In this document: in pieces, positions 16,693 to 20,832 of the stretch
How positions within the stretch are numbered: the first letter of the stretch is position 1
Layout: the number at the start of each line of letters is the position of its first letter
NCBI RefSeq assembly: GCF_000966975.1
Contig: NZ_JZWV01000177.1
Span: 1-20,832 of the forward strand
Length of the DNA stretch: 20,832 bases
Direction: 5' to 3'
Origin: Streptomyces katrae
Lineage (GTDB): Bacteria > Actinomycetota > Actinomycetes > Streptomycetales > Streptomycetaceae
Made by a program: the position numbers and the translations under genes
Notes under the pieces: generated by a model
What the model saw: only the letters and a program-made list of their open reading frames with translations
The model's database searches: none
What the model was told of the DNA's origin: nothing

Positions 16693-18285
16693 ATGACTTT
16701 CCCGCTTCTGACGGTGACGGCCGCGGTCCCCGCGGTCGGCGCGGTCCTCACCGCCGCCGTCCCGGCCAAACAGCGCACCGCCGCCAAGTGGCTCGCGCTG
16801 CTGTTCTCCCTGGCGACACTGGCCCTGGCCGTGCTCGTCGCGGTCCGCTTCGAGCCCGGCGGCGCCCGCTACCAGCTCACCGAATCCCACGCCTGGATCG
16901 CCGACTTCGGCGTCCGCTACGAACTGGGCGTGGACGGCATCGGGGTGGCGCTCATCGCGCTCACCGCCCTGCTGATCCCCTTCGTGATCGGCGCCGGCTG
17001 GAACGACGCCGACCCCCTGGAGACCAACTCTTCGCGCTGGCGCCCCACCCAGGGCTTCTTCGCCCTGATCCTCATGGTCGAGGCGATGGTGGTGATCTCC
17101 TTCGAGGCCACCGACGTCTTCCTCTTCTACATCTTCTTCGAAGCCATGCTCATCCCGATGTACTTCCTCATCGGCGGCTTCGGGGACCGGGCCCACGCGG
17201 GCTCCGACGAGAACGCCGCCGCCCAGCGCTCCTACGCGGCCGTCAAGTTCCTCCTCTACAACCTGGTCGGCGGCCTGATCATGCTCGCCGCCGTCATCGG
17301 GCTGTACGTGGTCGCCGGGAACTTCTCCCTCCAGGAGATCGCCGCCGCCCGCGCCGCCGGCACCCTCGACATGGCGACCAACACCGAGCGGCTGCTCTTC
17401 CTCGGCTTCTTCTTCGCCTTCGCGGTGAAGGCCCCGCTGTGGCCGCTGCACACCTGGCTGCCCAACGCGATGGGCGAGGCCACCGCCCCGGTCGCCGTAC
17501 TGATCACCGCGGTCGTCGACAAGGTCGGCACCTTCGCGATGCTCCGCTTCTGCCTCGGCCTCTTCCCCGAGGCCAGCAAGTGGGCCACCCCCGTCATCCT
17601 CGTCCTGGCCCTGATCAGCATCGTCTACGGCGCGCTGCTCGCGGTCGGACAGCGGGACATCAAGCGGCTGGTCGCGTACGCGTCGATCTCGCACTTCGGC
17701 TTCATCATCCTGGGCATCTTCGCGATGACCTCCCAGGGCCAGTCCGGGGCGACGCTCTACATGGTCAACCACGGGATCTCCACGGCGGCGCTGATGCTCG
17801 TCGCCGGGTTCCTGATCTCCCGGCGCGGCTCCCGCCTCATCGCCGACTACGGCGGTGTCCAGAAGGTGGCCCCGGTCCTCGCCGGCACCTTCCTGATCGG
17901 CGGCCTCGCCACCCTGTCCCTGCCGGGACTGGCCCCCTTCGTCAGCGAGTTCCTGGTCCTGGTCGGCACCTTCGCCCGGTACCCGGTCCTCGGCGCCATC
18001 GCCACCATCGGCATCGTGCTCGCCGCCCTCTACACCCTGGTCCTCTACCAGCGGACCATGACCGGCCCCGTGAAGGAGGAGGTCCGCACGCTGCCGGACC
18101 TGCGCCCGCGGGAGCTGCTGGTGGTCGCCCCGCTGATCGCGCTGCTGATCGGGCTGGGCGTCTACCCGAAGGTGCTCACCGACATCGTCAACCCGGCGGT
18201 GCAGCACACGCTGTCGGACGTGAAGAAGACGGACCCCAAGCCTGAGGTCGCCGTCGAAGCCAAGAACGGGGAGGCGGTCAAGTGA
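16693..18285 (+). CDS. nuoM: NADH-quinone oxidoreductase subunit M (antiporter-like, ND4 homologue)
   Basis: A 530-residue proton-pumping subunit with about 14 transmembrane helices. Proton-path residues seen are Glu150 in FFEAMLIPMYFLIGGFG, Lys246 in FAVKAPLWPLHTWLPNAM and Lys277 in VVDKVGTFAMLRF. VAYASISHFGFIILGIF (about 333-349) is a further signature. The WLPNAM/GEATAPVA sequence differs from the WLPDAHTEAPTAGS of many bacteria. A charged C-terminal tail of about 30 residues (KKTDPKPEVAVEAKNGEAVK) follows the last helix. ATG 16693 lies one base past the nuoL stop, with AGGGCGG as ribosome binding site. Confidence 0.97.
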   Translation: MTFPLLTVTAAVPAVGAVLTAAVPAKQRTAAKWLALLFSLATLALAVLVAVRFEPGGARYQLTESHAWIADFGVRYELGVDGIGVALIALTALLIPFVIGAGWNDADPLETNSSRWRPTQGFFALILMVEAMVVISFEATDVFLFYIFFEAMLIPMYFLIGGFGDRAHAGSDENAAAQRSYAAVKFLLYNLVGGLIMLAAVIGLYVVAGNFSLQEIAAARAAGTLDMATNTERLLFLGFFFAFAVKAPLWPLHTWLPNAMGEATAPVAVLITAVVDKVGTFAMLRFCLGLFPEASKWATPVILVLALISIVYGALLAVGQRDIKRLVAYASISHFGFIILGIFAMTSQGQSGATLYMVNHGISTAALMLVAGFLISRRGSRLIADYGGVQKVAPVLAGTFLIGGLATLSLPGLAPFVSEFLVLVGTFARYPVLGAIATIGIVLAALYTLVLYQRTMTGPVKEEVRTLPDLRPRELLVVAPLIALLIGLGVYPKVLTDIVNPAVQHTLSDVKKTDPKPEVAVEAKNGEAVK

Positions 18286-19937
18286 GCGCCGCGACTGCTG
18301 CCCAGGGCCTGCTGACACTGGCGGCCAACGGACCGGCCGACAAGATCCCGGCCCCGCACATCGAGTACGCCCAGCTCGCGCCCACGCTGATCGTGGTGGG
18401 CGCGGCCGTCCTCGGCGTCCTCGTCGAGGCCTTCGTCCCGCGCAGGTCCCGCTACCACGTCCAGGTGTTCCTCGCCGTCGCCTCGCTCGCCGCGGCCTTC
18501 GCGGCGGTCGTCGGCCTCGCCGCCGGCGGGTACGGGAACAGCAAGGCGCACATCGCGGCCATGGGCGCCATCGCCGTCGACGGCCCCGCCCTGTTCCTCC
18601 AGGGCACCATCCTGCTCGCCTCGGTCGTGGCCGTGTTCACCTTCGCCGAGCGCCGCCTCGACCCGAAGGCGCACGGCAACCGGGTGGACTCCTTCGCCGC
18701 CCAGGCCGCGTCGGTACCGGGCAGTGACAGCGAGAAGGCCGCCGTCAAGGCCGGGTTCACCACCACCGAGGTGTTCCCGCTGGCCCTGTTCGCCATCTCC
18801 GGGATGCTGATCTTCCCGGCGGCCAACGACCTGCTGACCCTGTTCATCGCGCTGGAGGTCTTCTCCCTCCCGCTCTACCTGCTCTGCGCCGTCGCCCGCC
18901 GCCAGCGGCTGATGTCGCAGGAGGCGGCCGTCAAGTACTTCCTGCTCGGCGCCTTCTCCTCGGCGTTCCTGCTCTTCGGCATCGCCCTGCTCTACGGCTA
19001 CGCGGGCTCCGTCTCCTACGCGGTGATCGCCGACGTGGTCGACGGCACCGTCACCGCCGTCGACCCGGCGCTCGCCTCCACCATGGGCAACGACGCGCTC
19101 CTCCTCATCGGCGGCGCGCTGATCCTGATGGGCCTGCTCTTCAAGGTCGGCGCCGTCCCCTTCCACATGTGGACCCCGGACGTCTACCAGGGCGCCCCCA
19201 CCCCCGTGACCGGCTTCATGGCCGCCGCGACCAAGGTGGCCGCCTTCGGCGCCCTGCTGCGCCTGCTCTACGTGGTCCTGCCCGGGCTGCGCTGGGACTG
19301 GCGGCCGGTGATGTGGGGCGTCGCCATCGTGACGATGCTCGCGGGCGCGGTGATCGCCGTGACCCAGACGGACGTCAAGCGGCTGCTGGCGTACTCCTCG
19401 ATCGCGCACGCCGGGTTCATCCTGGCCGGTGTGATCGCCACGTCGGCGGAGGGCGTCAAGTCCGTCCTCTTCTACCTGGGCGCCTACTCCTTCGTGACGA
19501 TCGGCGCGTTCGCGGTGGTCACGCTGGTGCGCGACGCGGGCGGCGAGGCCACGCACCTGTCGAAGTGGGCGGGGCTCGGGCGGCGTTCGCCGCTCACCGC
19601 GGCCGTCTTCGCGGTGTTCCTGCTGGCCTTCGCCGGCATCCCGCTGACCTCCGGCTTCGCCGGGAAGTTCGCCGTGTTCAAGGCGGCCGCGGAGGGCGGG
19701 GCCGGGGCGCTGGTCGTCGTCGGTGTGATCTCGTCGGCGATCGCCGCGTTCTTCTACATCCGGGTGATCGTGCTGATGTTCTTCAGCGAACCCAAGGCCG
19801 ACGGGCCGACGGTGGCGGTGCCCTCGCCGCTGACGATGACCACCATCGCGGTGGGCGTCGCCGTCACCCTGGTGCTGGGCGTCGCGCCGCAGTACTTCCT
19901 GGACCTGGCGGGGCACGCGAGCACCTTCGTGCGCTGA
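18282..19937 (+). CDS. nuoN: NADH-quinone oxidoreductase subunit N (antiporter-like, ND2 homologue)
   Basis: A 551-residue proton-pumping subunit and last gene of the operon, with about 14 transmembrane helices. Likely proton-path residues are Glu192 in ALEVFSLPLYLLCAVAR, Lys218 in AAVKYFLLGAFSSAFLLFG, Lys288 in LLFKVGAVPFHMWTPDVY and Lys318 in AAATKVAAF. A hydrophilic insert at about 124-162 sits before the helix that carries Glu192; it makes the protein longer than the 485-residue E. coli subunit. GTG 18282 overlaps the nuoM stop (GTGA), with GGGGAGG (18268-18274) at 7 nt. A strong terminator follows. Confidence 0.97.
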   Translation: MSAATAAQGLLTLAANGPADKIPAPHIEYAQLAPTLIVVGAAVLGVLVEAFVPRRSRYHVQVFLAVASLAAAFAAVVGLAAGGYGNSKAHIAAMGAIAVDGPALFLQGTILLASVVAVFTFAERRLDPKAHGNRVDSFAAQAASVPGSDSEKAAVKAGFTTTEVFPLALFAISGMLIFPAANDLLTLFIALEVFSLPLYLLCAVARRQRLMSQEAAVKYFLLGAFSSAFLLFGIALLYGYAGSVSYAVIADVVDGTVTAVDPALASTMGNDALLLIGGALILMGLLFKVGAVPFHMWTPDVYQGAPTPVTGFMAAATKVAAFGALLRLLYVVLPGLRWDWRPVMWGVAIVTMLAGAVIAVTQTDVKRLLAYSSIAHAGFILAGVIATSAEGVKSVLFYLGAYSFVTIGAFAVVTLVRDAGGEATHLSKWAGLGRRSPLTAAVFAVFLLAFAGIPLTSGFAGKFAVFKAAAEGGAGALVVVGVISSAIAAFFYIRVIVLMFFSEPKADGPTVAVPSPLTMTTIAVGVAVTLVLGVAPQYFLDLAGHASTFVR

Positions 19938-19957
19938 CCGTCCCCGTCGCAGGCCGC

Positions 19958-19989
19958 GGGCCCGGCTCCCCCTCGGGGGAGCCGGGCCC
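19958..19989. terminator. Bidirectional hairpin terminator after nuoN
   Basis: GGGCCCGGCTCCCC (19958-19971) and GGGGAGCCGGGCCC (19976-19989) form a perfect 14-bp, almost all G-C stem closed by a CTCG loop. It starts 20 nt after the nuoN stop and lies 29 nt beyond the stop of the convergent minus-strand gene, so it can end both transcripts. Confidence 0.85.
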
Positions 19990-20018
19990 ACGTGCGTTGC
20001 GGGCTTTCGCGACACCCG

Positions 20019-20634
20019 CTAACCGTGGTCGGCGTGCATCGGGTCGGGCTTGGCGTTGCCGGGGCACTTCAGGGCGGTGTTCCAGTTGTGGAAGCGGCCC
20101 GCCGGGTTGTCCCGGTACGCCCACATGTGCAGGTCGTAGTGCTTGGGCATGCCCGTCCAGTGGCCGGGCATGGGCCCGTCGAAGGGCAGGCCGAACATCG
20201 ACGGCCGGTCGTCCTTGGTGCTCAGGTCCTGGTCCTTGTCGCGGACCATCCACTCCACCGTCTCCAGCTTGCGGCGGCCGTTGCGGTCCTTGGCGGTGCT
20301 GTAGAGCAGCGCCGTCGGCCTGGCGGGGTCCGTCGAACCCCAGTTGGATTCCTTCACGTAGTGGTAGCCCATGGCGCCCACCCCGAAGGGGTTGGTCATG
20401 CACTCCTGGCCGTGCGGGACGTACCCGTCCTTGATCGCCTCCCGCTCGTCCACGTACTTGGCGGTCACCGCCATGGCCGTGGCCATGTCGCGCATCGCCT
20501 TCGCGTCGTGCGGGTCGGGCGCCGGACCGTCCACGGCGTGCGCCGGCGTGCGCCGGGGGCAGGGCCGCCAGGACGATGGACGCGCCGGCGACGGCACAGG
20601 CGGACAGGGCCTTGAGACCGCGGGCTGCGGGCAT
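20019..20634 (-). pseudogene. Uncharacterised secreted protein, frame broken by a 10-bp tandem duplication at the signal cleavage site
   Basis: ATG 20634, with AGGAG (20644-20640) at 5 nt, begins a clear signal peptide (MPAARGLKALSACAVAGASI, then VLAALPPAHA, cleaved after AHA). The mature sequence is in another frame, from VDGPAPDPHD to MHADHG at 20019. Removing one copy of the 10-bp repeat at 20536-20555 joins them into a 201-residue protein. The mature part has motifs of a widespread uncharacterised secreted family: ECMTNPFGVGAMGYHYV, PFDGPMPGHW, MPKHYDLHMWAYRDNPAGRF, and Cys75 and Cys187, which might form a disulfide. Several His residues could bind metal. As written, translation runs into an unrelated frame ending at 19864. 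An internal ATG at 20597 is in the mature frame but lacks a ribosome binding site and a signal. Either this is a recent pseudogene, a slippage-switchable gene or an assembly error. Confidence 0.7.
20534..20556. repeat. 10-bp tandem duplication (GCGTGCGCCG x2)
   Basis: GCGTGCGCCG occurs at 20536-20545 and again at 20546-20555; period-10 identity extends over 20534-20556. It falls in the signal-peptide cleavage region of the minus-strand secreted-protein gene and shifts the frame by one base. Confidence 0.9.
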
Positions 20635-20714
20635 GGGAGCTCCTGGTGTTCTGGGGTCCCGTAGGGGGCTTGCGTTCCACCATCGGGTCGGGGCCCGGGC
20701 CGTGCACGCGGCGG

Positions 20715-20741
20715 GCCGCCGAACGGGCGCCGCCGAACGGG
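20715..20741. repeat. 14-bp period tandem repeat in the intergenic gap
   Basis: GCCGCCGAACGGG occurs at 20715-20727 and 20729-20741, a 13-bp identity with period 14. It lies between the stop codon of the partial gene at 20747 and the start of the secreted-protein gene at 20634. The rest of 20645-20746 shows nothing I can assign. Confidence 0.7.
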
Positions 20742-20746
20742 GCGGG

Positions 20747-20832
20747 CTACGGGGAGGTGGCCGCCGGGGAGGGCGTCACGGCCGGGGCCACGGGAGTGGC
20801 GGGGGCATCCGGGGCGGTGGGGGAGGCAGGGG
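20747..20832 (-). CDS. 3' end of a gene encoding a Pro/Ala/Thr-rich C-terminus (partial)
   Basis: Reading the minus strand from the window edge, one frame gives PASPTAPDAPATPVAPAVTP and then SPAATSP before a TAG at 20749-20747. Third positions are almost all G or C, as expected for coding DNA in this genome. The composition looks like a secreted or surface-protein tail or linker. The start and any domain lie outside the window, so no function can be given. It is on the same strand as the secreted-protein gene that follows, 112 nt away. Confidence 0.45.
   Translation of the reverse strand, partial: PASPTAPDAPATPVAPAVTPSPAATSP

Noticed and set aside
20019..20597. Intact 192-residue gene starting at ATG 20597
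   Set aside because: This start gives a Pro/Arg-rich N-terminus without a signal peptide or ribosome binding site, whereas the ATG at 20634 has both and is separated only by the 10-bp duplication.

Overview
This is a high-GC actinobacterial chromosome segment, almost certainly from Streptomyces or a close relative such as Kitasatospora. The evidence is strong G/C bias at third codon positions, frequent GTG starts, hairpin terminators without T-runs, and a gene order (geranylgeranyl-reductase-family oxidoreductase, NlpC/P60 hydrolase, nuoA to nuoN) that I recall from the S. coelicolor SCO4559-SCO4575 neighbourhood.

Layout. 44-512 (-) is a broken GNAT acetyltransferase. 611-1903 (+) is a flavoprotein reductase probably acting on menaquinone side chains. 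It converges on 1953-2213 (-), a small two-helix membrane protein, with a shared terminator between them. 2383-3246 (-) is a secreted NlpC/P60 peptidoglycan hydrolase with its own strong terminator. 3247-4006 is a 760-bp divergent regulatory region. 4007-19937 (+) holds the complete 14-gene nuoA-N operon for respiratory complex I; most junctions overlap by 1-4 nt. A 14-bp perfect-stem hairpin follows nuoN. 20019-20634 (-) is a gene for an uncharacterised secreted protein whose frame is broken by a 10-bp tandem duplication. The window ends in the 3' end of another minus-strand gene.

How the genes fit together. NuoE, F and G form the NADH-oxidising arm, NuoB, C, D and I the quinone-linking arm, and NuoA, H, J, K, L, M and N the membrane proton-pumping arm. 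Every cluster-ligand motif I looked for is intact, including the optional N7 ligands in NuoG. The upstream reductase probably tailors the menaquinone that complex I reduces.

Most unusual features. The nlpC/P60-nuoA intergenic region holds (a) eight tandem 11-bp units with a CCGTG core, (b) a nearly identical 16-bp Crp-type site near each end, (c) six copies of GATCAC, three of them direct repeats spaced by multiples of 11 bp, and (d) a near-perfect Rex operator just before nuoA. A PafBC-type (RecA-independent DNA damage) promoter motif is embedded in the low-GC 3' tail of nuoH, just ahead of nuoI. I saw no CRISPR array, tRNA, rRNA or insertion sequence.
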